From: Burkholderiaceae bacterium | GTDB lineage: Bacteria; Pseudomonadota; Gammaproteobacteria; Burkholderiales; Burkholderiaceae_C | DNA length: 64,000 bases | Direction: 5' to 3' | Assembly: GCA_024235995.1 (NCBI GenBank) | Contig: JACKLI010000001.1 | Coordinates: 3,534,001-3,598,000, forward strand | Shown here: in pieces, positions 37,740 through 45,788 of the stretch | Numbering within the stretch: position 1 is the stretch's first letter | Layout of the letters: every line of letters starts with the position of its first letter | Notes under the pieces: model-generated | The model's database searches: none | What the model was told of the DNA's origin: nothing | Seen by the model: the letters and a program-made list of their open reading frames with translations, nothing else | Made by a program: the position numbers and the translations under genes

Positions 37740-38638
37740 TGGCAAACCAGGCCGACCTCCCTGTTCGCACCATGTGCCGCGTGCTCGGCGTCTCCGCCAG
37801 CGGTTTCTATGCCTGGCGTGAGCGAGCTCCTTCACAACGCAGCATTGCCAATGCCGTGATGACCGAGCGTATCCGCCAGATTCACAAGGAATCCTACGAG
37901 TCCTACGGCATGCCCAGGGTGCGCTTCGAGCTCATCGAACAAGGCGTGTGCATCAGCCGCCAACGTGTGGCGCGTCTCATGCGAGCGGCCGGCATTCAAG
38001 GCATCAGCAAGCGACGAGGGTTCACCGTGACCACCCATCGCGACAAGCGCCAGACGCCGGCCCGTGACCTGGTCAACCGGCGTTTCCATGCCAGTGGCCC
38101 GAACCAGCTGTGGGTAGCGGACATGACCTACGTGCCTACCTGGATGGGGTTCCTCTACCTGGCCGTGGTCATCGACGTCTGGAGTCGCCGCGTCGTGGGT
38201 TGGGCCATGGGCGAGCGCATGACTGCAGACCTCGTGCTCGCAGCGTTGAACATGGCGCTGGAGCAGCGCAAAGCCAAGGGCGTCATTCACCACTCGGACC
38301 AAGGAAGCCAGTACACCAGCCTGGCCTTTGGTGAACGGTGCAGACAGATGAGCGTGCGCCCTTCGATGGGAACGGTAGGGGATGCCTACGACAACGCCAT
38401 GGCTGAGAGCTTCTTCGCCAGCCTGGAGGGCGAGCTCATCGAGCGCAACAGCTTCCAGAGCAAGGCGCAGGCCCGCATGGCGGTCTTCACCTGGATTGAA
38501 GGCTGGTACAACCCCCGGCGCCGTCACAGCGGCCTGGGCTACCTCTCACCCCTGAACTTTGAAAGGAACAACGAAGCCCTGTTTGATGTTGTCGAAGATG
38601 CCGTCGTGCATATCGAGACAACACCCGAAACGGTTTGA
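37736..38638 (+). CDS. IS3-family transposase OrfB (DDE integrase core)
   Basis: A 300-residue catalytic subunit in the -1 frame relative to orfA. It contains MCRVLGVSASGFYAWRERAP (HTH_21), then an rve integrase core with the DDE triad: Asp in WVADMTYVPT, Asp in HHSDQGSQYTS and Glu in DNAMAESFFASLEGEL. YNPRRRHSGLGYLSPLNFE is the standard C-terminus. GTG 37736 or ATG 37739 could start it when made alone. No disabling mutation is visible. Confidence 0.94.
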   Translation: MMANQADLPVRTMCRVLGVSASGFYAWRERAPSQRSIANAVMTERIRQIHKESYESYGMPRVRFELIEQGVCISRQRVARLMRAAGIQGISKRRGFTVTTHRDKRQTPARDLVNRRFHASGPNQLWVADMTYVPTWMGFLYLAVVIDVWSRRVVGWAMGERMTADLVLAALNMALEQRKAKGVIHHSDQGSQYTSLAFGERCRQMSVRPSMGTVGDAYDNAMAESFFASLEGELIERNSFQSKAQARMAVFTWIEGWYNPRRRHSGLGYLSPLNFERNNEALFDVVEDAVVHIETTPETV

Positions 38639-38908
38639 GAATCAAACCAATACCCGTCCACGAAAGTGGGTCAACTCCAAACAGTGCAGCACCCGGATAC
38701 GCTGGCGCAGTTACTCAGCAACTTAGGCGGCTGCGGCGCAGCGGGGGCGAGTGGAACGGAGGACACGTCCATCTGTGGAGTTTTAGGCCGTCCAAATTGC
38801 TGTGGGCATAGGATAAGCTGGGGACGATTGCACCGCTGTTGATTCATCAGCACAACTGAGCCAGTGATCACGTTGAATATTGAGCCACTGGGTTGATGGA
38901 TTCTTTGA

Positions 38909-39748
38909 CTATTCGGTTGTGGATAAGTCTATCGGGTCTGCTGTTTTTCGATCTCCTTTCTGGCTCTTTGGGCGTTGCTTTGGGGGAGCCGCGCCAGCGG
39001 CACTGGAGTGCTTGAATCGCCAGCTCTCGTTGCCCGTCTCGACGATGTGGCAATGGTGCGTGAGCCGGTCAAGCAAGGCCGTGGTCATCTTGGCGTCTCC
39101 AAAGACGCTGCTCCACTCCGAGAAGGTGAGGTTGGTGGTGATCACCACGCTCGTTCGCTCATAGAGTTTGGAGAGCAGGTGGAACAGCATCGCGCCGCCC
39201 GACTGCGTGAATGGCAGGTAGCCCAGTTCATCCAGGATCACCAGATCGACGTACATCAGGCGGTGCGCCATTTGCCCGGCCTTGTTCTGCGCCTTCTCCA
39301 GCTCCAGGGCGTTGACCAGCTCCACCGTTGAGAAGAAGCGCACCCGCTTGCCATGCATGCGAATGGCCTCGATCCCCAGGCTCGTGGCCAGGTGGGTTTT
39401 ACCCGTGCCGGGGCCACCAACCAGCACCACGTTGTGCGCCGACTCCACGAAGCGAAGGGTGTGCAACTGGCGCACCAGTGCTTCGTCGAGCTGCGCGTGG
39501 GCGAAGTCAAAGCCGGCGAGGTCACGGTGCGAAGGGAAGCGCGCCACGCGCATCTGGTAAGCCATGGAACGCACCTCACGCTGAGCGGTCTCGGCCTTGA
39601 TGAGCTGGTGCAGCACGGCCTCATGATCCAGCGACTTCATGCGGGCGGTGCCCAGTACCTCCGGCCAGGCACTGGCCATGCCGTGCAGGCCCAGCGCTTT
39701 GAGGGCATCAATGACGTCATGCATGGTCGGACTCCGGTGATGCCTCAT
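38909..39748 (-). CDS. istB: IS21-family helper ATPase IstB
   Basis: AAA+ ATPase of 279 residues that assembles on DNA and stimulates the IstA transposase. Walker A VGGPGTGKTHLATSLG, Walker B LVILDELGYLPF and sensor VVITTNLTFSEW are intact. The C-terminus (AAPPKQRPKSQKGDRKTAD) is basic. Its start overlaps the end of istA by 32 bases, the normal coupled arrangement. The ATG at 39724 (MHDVIDALKALGLHG) is a plausible shorter start. Confidence 0.95.
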   Translation of the reverse strand: MRHHRSPTMHDVIDALKALGLHGMASAWPEVLGTARMKSLDHEAVLHQLIKAETAQREVRSMAYQMRVARFPSHRDLAGFDFAHAQLDEALVRQLHTLRFVESAHNVVLVGGPGTGKTHLATSLGIEAIRMHGKRVRFFSTVELVNALELEKAQNKAGQMAHRLMYVDLVILDELGYLPFTQSGGAMLFHLLSKLYERTSVVITTNLTFSEWSSVFGDAKMTTALLDRLTHHCHIVETGNESWRFKHSSAAGAAPPKQRPKSQKGDRKTADPIDLSTTE

Positions 39749-41252
39749 GAGGCTGGACGTTGCGCAGTGCGTCGTAGCGCTGCAGGTTGGCCAGTGGCGG
39801 CGTGTTGAGCTTGAGCATCGTGGCCACCGGTGGCTCGGGCACGCGCTGCTCCTTCAGACGCGAGAGCACGTTGAGCACGTGCTCGGCACTCACCCGCCCG
39901 GACTGCAGCGCCAGCTCTACCGCCACCACCACGGCCTCCAGTCCATGCAGGCTCACCCCCATGAGCACCTGCGCCATCACCCTGTCGCCACCGCTGTGGC
40001 GCAGCAACTGGCGCTGCATTTCCTGCAGTGGCTCGGGCATGGTCTTGAAGGGCGCGCCGTTGCGCAGCGCGCCGGGCTTTCGCTCGATGAGCGCGATGTA
40101 ATGCATCCAGTCGTAGAGCGTCTGATCACGTTCGAAGCTGCGCGCCAGGCGCACCTGTCGCCCATCGGGCCCGACCACCAGCAGGCCATCCGCGTAGGCC
40201 CGCAGACTGACCACCGCATGAATCCATTCACACGGCACGCTGTAGCGGTTGCGCTGGAAGTGGATCAGTGCGGTCGCAGAGACCCGTACCGGCTGCTCCA
40301 CGTAGCCATCAAACGCACGGGGGTTGGGCATGAGACGAGCACGTTCGTCCTGCCAGACATCGGCCACCGTGAGCTGAGTCCATTCCGGGTGACTCATCTC
40401 AGCCCAGGCCTTCACGCAGGCCTGCTGCAACCAGTCGTTGAGTTCACCAAGCGTCCCCCAGCGCCGCTCGCTGGCCTCACGCCAGATGTCCTTGCGCCGA
40501 TCCTGAACGTTCTTCTCCACGACCCCCTTCTCCCAGCCGGCGGCCCGGTTGCAGAACTCCGGCTCGAACAGGTAGTGCCCGGTCATCGCCTCGAAGCGTG
40601 CATTGACGCTGCGCTGTTTGCCATGGCCGACCTTGTCCACAGCGGTCTTCATGTTGTCGTAGATGCCCCGCCGGGGCACGCCACCGAAGAGGGCGAACGC
40701 CCGTGCGTGCGCATCGAACAGCATCTCGTGCGCTTGGCTGTAGTACGCCACCAGGCAGAAGGCGCGACTGGCCGCCAGCTTGGTGTGTGCCACTTCCAGG
40801 CGGCGGCGCAGCCCGCCGATGAACAGGTACTCGCAGCTCCAGTCGAACTGGAACGCCTCGCCCAACTCGAAGCTCAGCGGCACGAACCCCGCACCACGCG
40901 CAGCGTTGCCTTGCTCTTGCTGCCAGCGCTGGGCAAAGGCGTAGACCGGCCCTCGGCTGCCGCTGTAGCCCTGCGCGCGCAGCGCCTCAAACATGGCCTT
41001 GATCCCGCGTCGATCGCGTTTGCTGCGATGGCTATCGGCCTTGAGCCATTGGCTCAACTGCTCCTTGTACGGATCCAGGATGCTGGGGCCCGACACCCGC
41101 TGCGGGTATCGGGGTTCGGCCATCTGCCCGTCTTTGAGCCACTTGGTGGCTGTGTTGCGCGAGATGCCCAGGCGCCGGCTGGCCTCGCGCACCGACACGT
41201 CCTGCCTCAGCACGAGGCGGCGTAACTTGCTCAATGTGCTCACGTTGATCAC
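39717..41252 (-). CDS. istA: IS21-family transposase IstA
   Basis: DDE transposase of 511 residues. An N-terminal helix-turn-helix (VSVREASRRLGISRNTATKW) precedes the integrase core with GEAFQFDWSCEYLFIGG (first Asp), PRRGIYDNMKTAVDKVG (second Asp) and WEKGVVEKNVQD (Glu). The C-terminal Mu-type domain has HFQRNRYSVPCEWI. The length is normal and no stops interrupt it, so the element looks complete. Confidence 0.95.
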   Translation of the reverse strand: MINVSTLSKLRRLVLRQDVSVREASRRLGISRNTATKWLKDGQMAEPRYPQRVSGPSILDPYKEQLSQWLKADSHRSKRDRRGIKAMFEALRAQGYSGSRGPVYAFAQRWQQEQGNAARGAGFVPLSFELGEAFQFDWSCEYLFIGGLRRRLEVAHTKLAASRAFCLVAYYSQAHEMLFDAHARAFALFGGVPRRGIYDNMKTAVDKVGHGKQRSVNARFEAMTGHYLFEPEFCNRAAGWEKGVVEKNVQDRRKDIWREASERRWGTLGELNDWLQQACVKAWAEMSHPEWTQLTVADVWQDERARLMPNPRAFDGYVEQPVRVSATALIHFQRNRYSVPCEWIHAVVSLRAYADGLLVVGPDGRQVRLARSFERDQTLYDWMHYIALIERKPGALRNGAPFKTMPEPLQEMQRQLLRHSGGDRVMAQVLMGVSLHGLEAVVVAVELALQSGRVSAEHVLNVLSRLKEQRVPEPPVATMLKLNTPPLANLQRYDALRNVQPHEASPESDHA

Positions 41253-41358
41253 TCCTGCTCCCCCGTGCTGAAAAATTCAGCAGGATAGAGCGGCAACGTG
41301 GCTCAAATTTCAACGTGAATGCGTCCCGAAATGGCCCAGCTTTGGAAATGAATCAACA

Positions 41359-42068
41359 ATCAACCGGTGGGGGAACTTCTTGGCGTCGGCCGGAGTGCCG
41401 GCACAGCCTCATCTTTACCACCGATCACGATTCGTCATCTACTCACCATGACCGCGGGATTCCGGATTCAAGAGCGTTTCGCTCCCGGCACCGCCGACGA
41501 TCCGACCTTCCTGCTTCAGCGCGAACGAGTCGAGCCCCCAGGCTCTGTCTTTGCCTACGACAACCTCTCAGCAAATCTGCTGTCCGTGGCACTTGAGGCC
41601 GCGACTGGCCAGTCCACCTCCAGCTTTGCGGAACAGGCGCTGTTTCGGCCACTGGGTATCAGCACCTTCGACTGGGCCAAAGGTTCCAACGGCCATACCC
41701 TTGGTTTCAGCGGCCTTCGGATGCGTACCCGTGACATGGCAAAGCTTGGAGAGCTCGCCCTGAACGCCGGAACGTGGTCACGCATTCAAGTGATCCCAGA
41801 GCACTATGCGCGTCAGGCTGTCGCTCCCCAGAACTCCGGCGGGAGGCCCGTTGGTCTGTCCTACGGCTACATGTGGTGGGTTGTGCCTTCGCCAAGCCGG
41901 ACCTTTCTCGCAAGTGGCTGGGGAGGTCAGTTCATATGGGTCCATCCACCGCTCGATCTTGTGATCTCCGCAACCTCCGCGGTGTCCGCGGAAGCAAACC
42001 GCAGAGGGCAGGCACTGTCGCTCATCCGCAATGAGCTGTTTCGCGCAGCGGCGGCCACGCAAGTATGA
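41359..42068 (+). pseudogene. 5'-truncated beta-lactamase-fold serine hydrolase (COG1680)
   Basis: The frame after the IS21 end reads ITIRHLLTMTAGFRIQERF, then PGSVFAYDNLSANLLSVALE with the YxN motif of class C beta-lactamase-like hydrolases, GFSGLRMRTRDMAKLGELAL and WGGQFIWVHPP near the C-terminus. The SxxK nucleophile motif that normally lies some 40 residues before ITIRHLL is absent, removed at the IS21 junction, so the product cannot be active. GC content is lower than the core genes. It points away from intI and is followed by an attC-like half site, so it was probably an integron cassette. Confidence 0.75.
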
Positions 42069-42093
42069 GCGCCGCGAACCTCCGCGTGGCGAC

Positions 42094-42137
42094 GCCTAAC
42101 CCTTCGCTCAACCCCCGACGCGCTGCGGCAGGCCGCG
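42094..42137 (+). other. Half of an integron attC-like recombination site
   Basis: GCCTAACCCTTCGCTCAACC followed by CCCGACGCGCTGCGGCAGG begins 26 bases after the hydrolase stop. RYYYAAC followed by CTTCGCTCAA and GACGC is the left half of typical chromosomal attC sites. The matching right half (ending GTTAGGC) is not present; sequence diverges at about 42138. The rest of the gap to 42300 shows nothing I recognise. Confidence 0.6.
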
Positions 42138-42300
42138 ATTTATTCCATCCGCCAGGTTCCCTGTAGTCAATACGGGCGGCCCACCGAACAAGGCGACCCT
42201 GGTCGCGCTCATGAAAAATGACGGCCTTGTTCCAGTGGCCGCCCAGTGACGCCCAAGCATTTGGCCAACCGGGCAAACCGCAGGTCGTGAGCGCCCGGCC

Positions 42301-43215
42301 TCAGTCGCCCTTGGCCTTGGCCACGGCGCCGGTGGCCACGCGGCGGCGCAGCTCGGTCATGACGGCCTTCAGGCGCCGGGCGTTGTCGGGGCCCATGCGT
42401 ACCAGCATCTTCTGGCCGCTGGACAGCGACTCCAGCTGCGGGTCGGCGTACTCGTAGCGCACCCAGGGTCGGGTGGACGGCACCTCGCCCTTGACCTGCG
42501 TGAGCTGCACGGCCACCGGGCCGGCGGGCTCGGGCGTGGCCAGCAGCACGTCCAGCACGGCCACCAGGCGGTCGTTGAAGTAGCGGCCTGGGTAGCCCAG
42601 CTCTTCGTACGCGGACTGAAACAGCGGGTACAGCCGGGCGTAGAGCTTGACCGCGGCGTCCAGTGGCACGCTCTCGGCAAAGTCCACGAAGGCGTGGTAG
42701 CGCGCGGCGTTGGCCGGGTCGATGGTGGCGGTGGGCGCGTCGGCCAGGCCCGTCACCAGAAAGCGCCCGGGCGCGGGCTGCACCGGCCACAGGCGCGCGG
42801 GCGCGTGGGGCTGCGCCAGGTTGTCGACGGTGACGACGGCGCGGCGCACCAAGCCGTCGAGCAGCAGGAACCGGGCCACGCGCTGGGCGCCCAGAAGATC
42901 GCGCAGCGCCTGGGCGACGGTGGCGTCCGAGTCGGCCAGCGAAGGCAAGGCGGTGTCGGCGGGCGCCAGCGCATCGACCGGGTTGGCGGGCCCGGATGCC
43001 TGGGCCAGGGGCGCGGATGCGGGCGTCTGGGCGGCGGGCGCCGATGCGGGCGCGGCGGCATCGGCCGCTGGCGGTGGCGCCTGGGGGGCATGGGCGGGCC
43101 GCCAGCCGAACCACCAGGCCGCGCCCAGGGCCAGCGCCACCACCACGACCCAGCCGGCCCAGGCCCTGGACGAAGATTGCGGGGGACGAAAATCGACGGG
43201 GTCTCGCTCGGGCAT
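42301..43215 (-). CDS. DUF3014 domain protein
   Basis: A 304-residue protein with one N-terminal transmembrane helix (AWAGWVVVVALALGAAWWFG) and a Pro/Ala-rich linker, then a DUF3014 domain: RDLLGAQRVARFLLLDGLVR, VDNLAQPHAP, YHAFVDFAESV, ARLYPLFQSAYEELGYPGRY and VRMGPDNARRLKAVMTELR. It is probably an inner-membrane protein with a periplasmic domain; function unknown. The start at 43215 is preceded by AAAGGAG. It is the first core gene after the integron remnant. Confidence 0.85.
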   Translation of the reverse strand: MPERDPVDFRPPQSSSRAWAGWVVVVALALGAAWWFGWRPAHAPQAPPPAADAAAPASAPAAQTPASAPLAQASGPANPVDALAPADTALPSLADSDATVAQALRDLLGAQRVARFLLLDGLVRRAVVTVDNLAQPHAPARLWPVQPAPGRFLVTGLADAPTATIDPANAARYHAFVDFAESVPLDAAVKLYARLYPLFQSAYEELGYPGRYFNDRLVAVLDVLLATPEPAGPVAVQLTQVKGEVPSTRPWVRYEYADPQLESLSSGQKMLVRMGPDNARRLKAVMTELRRRVATGAVAKAKGD

Positions 43216-43447
43216 CACGCTCCTTTCCACGACAGGCGCCGCGCGCCCCAGGCACACGGCAGGGGTTGCAACAGGCCGATGGTAGGCCGACCGAAGCCGC
43301 CTTGCGCCATCGACGACAGCAGCTTACGCGGCTTACATGCCGGCGCGATCAGGGGGCCGGGCCGACCGCCGCGTTGATCCTGGCGGCGGGCTCCCCGACA
43401 ATGCGGCCAGCATCCGCCCGCATCCACACCCACCCACGCCCGTCACC

Positions 43448-43852
43448 ATGAGCCACACCGTGCCCCTTCATGAGGTGGAACTCAGCGACGTGCGCGCGCA
43501 GGGGCCGGGCGGGCAGAACGTCAACAAGGTGTCCAGCGCCGTTCACCTGCGCTTCGACATCGCGCGCTCGTCGCTGCCGGCGGCGGTCAAGCACAGGCTG
43601 CTGGCGCTGCAGGACCAGCGCGTCACGCGCGAGGGCGTGATCGTCATCAAGGCCCAGACCTCGCGCAGCCGCACGCACAACCGCGCCGAGGCGCTGGCGC
43701 GGCTGCAGGCGCTGATCGACGAGGCCGCGCGCGTGCAACCCGTGCGGCGCGCCACCCGGCCGACGCTGGCGTCGCAGCGGCGGCGGCTGCAGGGCAAGGC
43801 GCTGCGCTCGCGCATCAAGGCCAGCCGTGGGCGGGGCGGGGATGTCGAATGA
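43448..43852 (+). CDS. arfB: Peptidyl-tRNA hydrolase ArfB (YaeJ), ribosome rescue
   Basis: A 134-residue release-factor-like protein that frees ribosomes stalled on non-stop mRNA. The GGQ catalytic motif is in AQGPGGQNVNKVSSAVHLRF, and the basic tail (RRATRPTLASQRRRLQGKALR, with RSRIKASRGRGG) enters the empty mRNA channel as in E. coli ArfB. The length matches. ATG 43448. It is divergent from the DUF3014 gene. Confidence 0.95.
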   Translation: MSHTVPLHEVELSDVRAQGPGGQNVNKVSSAVHLRFDIARSSLPAAVKHRLLALQDQRVTREGVIVIKAQTSRSRTHNRAEALARLQALIDEAARVQPVRRATRPTLASQRRRLQGKALRSRIKASRGRGGDVE

Positions 43853-43920
43853 CCCGGCGCATCGGATGAAGCCGATGCCTCGGCAGGATCGGCCATGAGG
43901 GATCCCTGGCACAAGCATCC

Positions 43921-43962
43921 ATGGGGCCAGATCGCATCTCAAGAATTGTGATCTGACCCCAT
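43921..43962. repeat. REP-like inverted repeat
   Basis: ATGGGGCCAGATC (43921-43933) pairs with GATCTGACCCCAT (43950-43962), 12 of 13 positions, around a 16-base loop. Sequences of the type GGGGTCAGATC are common dispersed palindromes in proteobacteria. A second small hairpin, GCATCGG/CCGATGC at 43859-43878, may end arfB. Together with copy H below these account for most of the 323-base gap before ribBA. Confidence 0.5.
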
Positions 43963-43977
43963 TTAAGAATTCCAAGG

Positions 43978-44041
43978 CTCAAATCAGCCTGCAGCCAGCC
44001 ACGGCAAAGCGCAAGCAGCTACCATATTGATAGTTTTCAAG
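43978..44041 (-). repeat. Dispersed GATAGCT repeat, copy H
   Basis: On the minus strand it reads TATGGTAGCTGCTTGCGCTT, TGCCGTGGCTGGCTGCAGGC and TGATTTGAG, matching the core and tail. It lies between arfB and ribBA. Confidence 0.6.
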
Positions 44042-44175
44042 CCCCATCCCGGGCCGCGCCGGGGTGCCCTGCCCGCCAGCCGCCGGCGCCGATGGGCGGA
44101 TAATGCGCGTCTTGTCCATCGGCGCCCTGGCGCGCCATGCCGCATCGCCGGGTACGCCGGCTGCCTGACCTGACC

Positions 44176-45321
44176 ATGACCGTTTCCACACCCACTCCCG
44201 CCGCCCCCGCCGGCGTCGCCAGCATCTCGCCCGTGCAGGACATCGTGGCCGAGCTGGCCGCCGGCCGCATGGTCATCCTGGTGGACGAGGAAGACCGCGA
44301 GAACGAGGGCGACCTGATCCTGGCGGCCGACCACGTCACGCCCGAGGCCATCAACTTCATGGCGCGCTTCGGCCGCGGCCTGGTCTGCCTGACGCTGACG
44401 CGCGAGCGCTGCGAGCGCCTGCACCTGCCGCCCATGGTGGCGCGCAACGGCACGCGCATGGGCACCGCCTTCACGGTCTCCATCGAGGCCGCCGAGGGCG
44501 TGACCACCGGCATCTCCGCCGCCGACCGCGCGCGCACCGTGCAGGCTGCCGTGGCGCCCAACGCGCAGGCGGCCGACCTGGTGCAGCCGGGCCACATCTT
44601 TCCGCTGCAGGCCGTCGAGGGCGGCGTGCTGATGCGCGCCGGCCACACCGAGGCCGGGTGCGACCTGGCGGCCATGGCCGGCTGCACGCCCGCCGCCGTG
44701 ATCTGCGAGATCATGAAGGACGACGGCACCATGGCGCGCCTGCCCGACCTGCAGGTGTTCGCCGCCGCGCACGGGCTGAAGATCGGCACCATCGCCGACC
44801 TGATCGAATACCGCAGCCGCACCGAGACGCTGGTCGAAAAGATCGGCACCCGCGCGCTGGCCACGGCGCAGGGCGAGTTCACCGCCCACGCCTTCCGCGA
44901 CCAGCCCAGCGGCGCGCTGCACCTGGCGCTGGTGCTGGGCCAATGGGCGCCCGAGGACGCGGTGCCGGTGCGCGTGCACGAGCCGCTGTCGGTGCTGGAC
45001 GCGCTGGACGTGCAGCCCGGCATGCACAGCTGGGCCCTGCACGAGGCGCTGGCGCGCATCCACCAGGAGGGCTGCGGCGTCGCCGTGCTGCTGAACTGCG
45101 GCGAAAGCGCCGATCAACTGCTTGCGCAGTTCCAGGGCACGGCACGCGCCACCCACGCGCCCTCGCGCGGGCGCATGGACCTGCGCAGCTACGGCATCGG
45201 CGCGCAAATCCTGCGCGCGCTGGGCGTGCAGCGCATGCGCCTGCTGGGCACGCCGCGGCGCCTGCCCAGCCTGGCGGGCGGCTTCGGGCTGGAAGTGGCC
45301 GGCTACATCACCAAGGACTGA
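44176..45321 (+). CDS. ribBA: RibBA-type 3,4-dihydroxy-2-butanone-4-phosphate synthase with degenerate GTP cyclohydrolase II domain
   Basis: A 381-residue protein. The N-terminal half is an intact DHBP synthase (DEEDRENEGDL at 37-47, ARFGRGLVCLTLTRER, GHTEAGCDLAAMAG), making the four-carbon donor for riboflavin from ribulose 5-phosphate. The C-terminal half keeps the GCH II fold outline (RVHEPLSVLDALD, SYGIGAQILRALGVQRMRLL) but lacks the zinc cysteines and the GDxxGSxRCDC stretch, so cyclohydrolase activity is unlikely. A true ribA must be elsewhere. This degenerate form is common in betaproteobacteria. ribH starts two bases after it. Confidence 0.93.
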   Translation: MTVSTPTPAAPAGVASISPVQDIVAELAAGRMVILVDEEDRENEGDLILAADHVTPEAINFMARFGRGLVCLTLTRERCERLHLPPMVARNGTRMGTAFTVSIEAAEGVTTGISAADRARTVQAAVAPNAQAADLVQPGHIFPLQAVEGGVLMRAGHTEAGCDLAAMAGCTPAAVICEIMKDDGTMARLPDLQVFAAAHGLKIGTIADLIEYRSRTETLVEKIGTRALATAQGEFTAHAFRDQPSGALHLALVLGQWAPEDAVPVRVHEPLSVLDALDVQPGMHSWALHEALARIHQEGCGVAVLLNCGESADQLLAQFQGTARATHAPSRGRMDLRSYGIGAQILRALGVQRMRLLGTPRRLPSLAGGFGLEVAGYITKD

Positions 45322-45323
45322 AC

Positions 45324-45788
45324 ATGCTGGAAGCCGACAAGGGCCGGAGCGCGCCGCTGGACGGCAGCGGCCTGCGCATCGCCATCGTGCAGGCGCGCTT
45401 CAACGAGGGCGTGACCAACGGCCTGCGCGACGCCTGCCTGGCCGAGCTGGCCGCGCTGGGCGTGAAGAGCGAGAACATCGCCCACCACACCGTGCCCGGC
45501 GCGCTGGAGGTGCCGCTGGCCCTGCGGTGGCTGGCGCACCGGGGCGAGTACGACGCGCTCGTCGCGCTGGGCTGCGTCATCCGCGGCGAGACCTATCACT
45601 TCGAGCTGGTCGCCAACGAATCCAGCGCCGGCATCACGCGCGTGGGGCTAGATTTGGACATCCCCATCGCCAACGCCATCCTCACCACCGAAGACCTGCC
45701 GCAGGCCACCGTGCGCCAGATCGAGAAGGGGCGCGACGCCGCCCGCGTGGCCGTCGAGATGGCCTTGCTCAAGCACCGCCTCCAATGA
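45324..45788 (+). CDS. ribH: 6,7-dimethyl-8-ribityllumazine synthase (canonical RibH)
   Basis: Lumazine synthase of 154 residues. Motifs: IAIVQARFNEGVTNGL, HTVPGALEVPLAL, ALGCVIRGETYHFELVANES (catalytic His in TYHFE) and IPIANAILTTEDLPQA. This is the standard 60-mer or pentamer type found next to ribBA and nusB. Together with ribH2 at 19.8 kb the organism has two lumazine synthases. No FMN riboswitch precedes ribBA-ribH. It overlaps nusB by four bases. Confidence 0.97.
   Translation: MLEADKGRSAPLDGSGLRIAIVQARFNEGVTNGLRDACLAELAALGVKSENIAHHTVPGALEVPLALRWLAHRGEYDALVALGCVIRGETYHFELVANESSAGITRVGLDLDIPIANAILTTEDLPQATVRQIEKGRDAARVAVEMALLKHRLQ

Larger units (their letters stand above)
37362..38679 (+). 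mobile_element. IS3-family insertion sequence (1318 bp, intact)
   Basis: Terminal inverted repeats TGGAGTTGACCC (37362-37373) and GGGTCAACTCCA (38668-38679) are perfect, with partial matching further in (GTGGAC). A 3-bp target duplication AAC is present at 37359-37361 and 38680-38682. It encodes overlapping orfA and orfB and interrupts the intI N-terminal region. Intact ends and ORFs suggest a fairly recent insertion that could still be active. Confidence 0.92.
37055..38772 (-). pseudogene. intI: Integron integrase (IntI) pseudogene, split by an IS3-family element
   Basis: Three pieces of one tyrosine recombinase can be read on the minus strand. The N-terminus MDVSSVPLAPAAPQPPKLL begins at 38772, then after a one-base frameshift LRQRIRVLHCSIRTEQAYV crosses the IS3 insertion (join at the AAC target duplication) and continues DWARRFILFHGKRHPREMGA. 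A deletion of roughly 170 residues follows, then DLDAGFGAVWQPGALTVKY, WGWQYVFPSTVRLADPRSG and LLEPSVQKA, the additional domain found only in integron integrases. The catalytic Arg/His/Tyr box region at the C-terminus is missing. The gene is dead. It reads away from the cassette-like gene at 41.4-42.1 kb, the normal integron arrangement. Confidence 0.85.
38837..41358 (-). mobile_element. IS21-family insertion sequence (about 2.5 kb)
   Basis: It carries istA and istB on the minus strand. Both ends carry TGTTGATTCAT (38837-38847; complement at 41348-41358) and a second subterminal match, TCACGTTGAATATTGAGCCA on the left and TCACGTTGAAATTTGAGCCA inverted on the right, as expected for the multiple end repeats of IS21. 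The flanks (CACCGC and ATCAAC) do not form a target duplication, which suggests a deletion next to one end after insertion. On the right it abuts a gene lacking its 5' part. Confidence 0.88.

Noticed and set aside
38683..38836. A possible separate gene between the two insertion sequences
   Set aside because: The coding signal is the N-terminus of the intI pseudogene on the minus strand; the remaining 64 bases up to the IS21 end would be the attI region but no clear site is visible.
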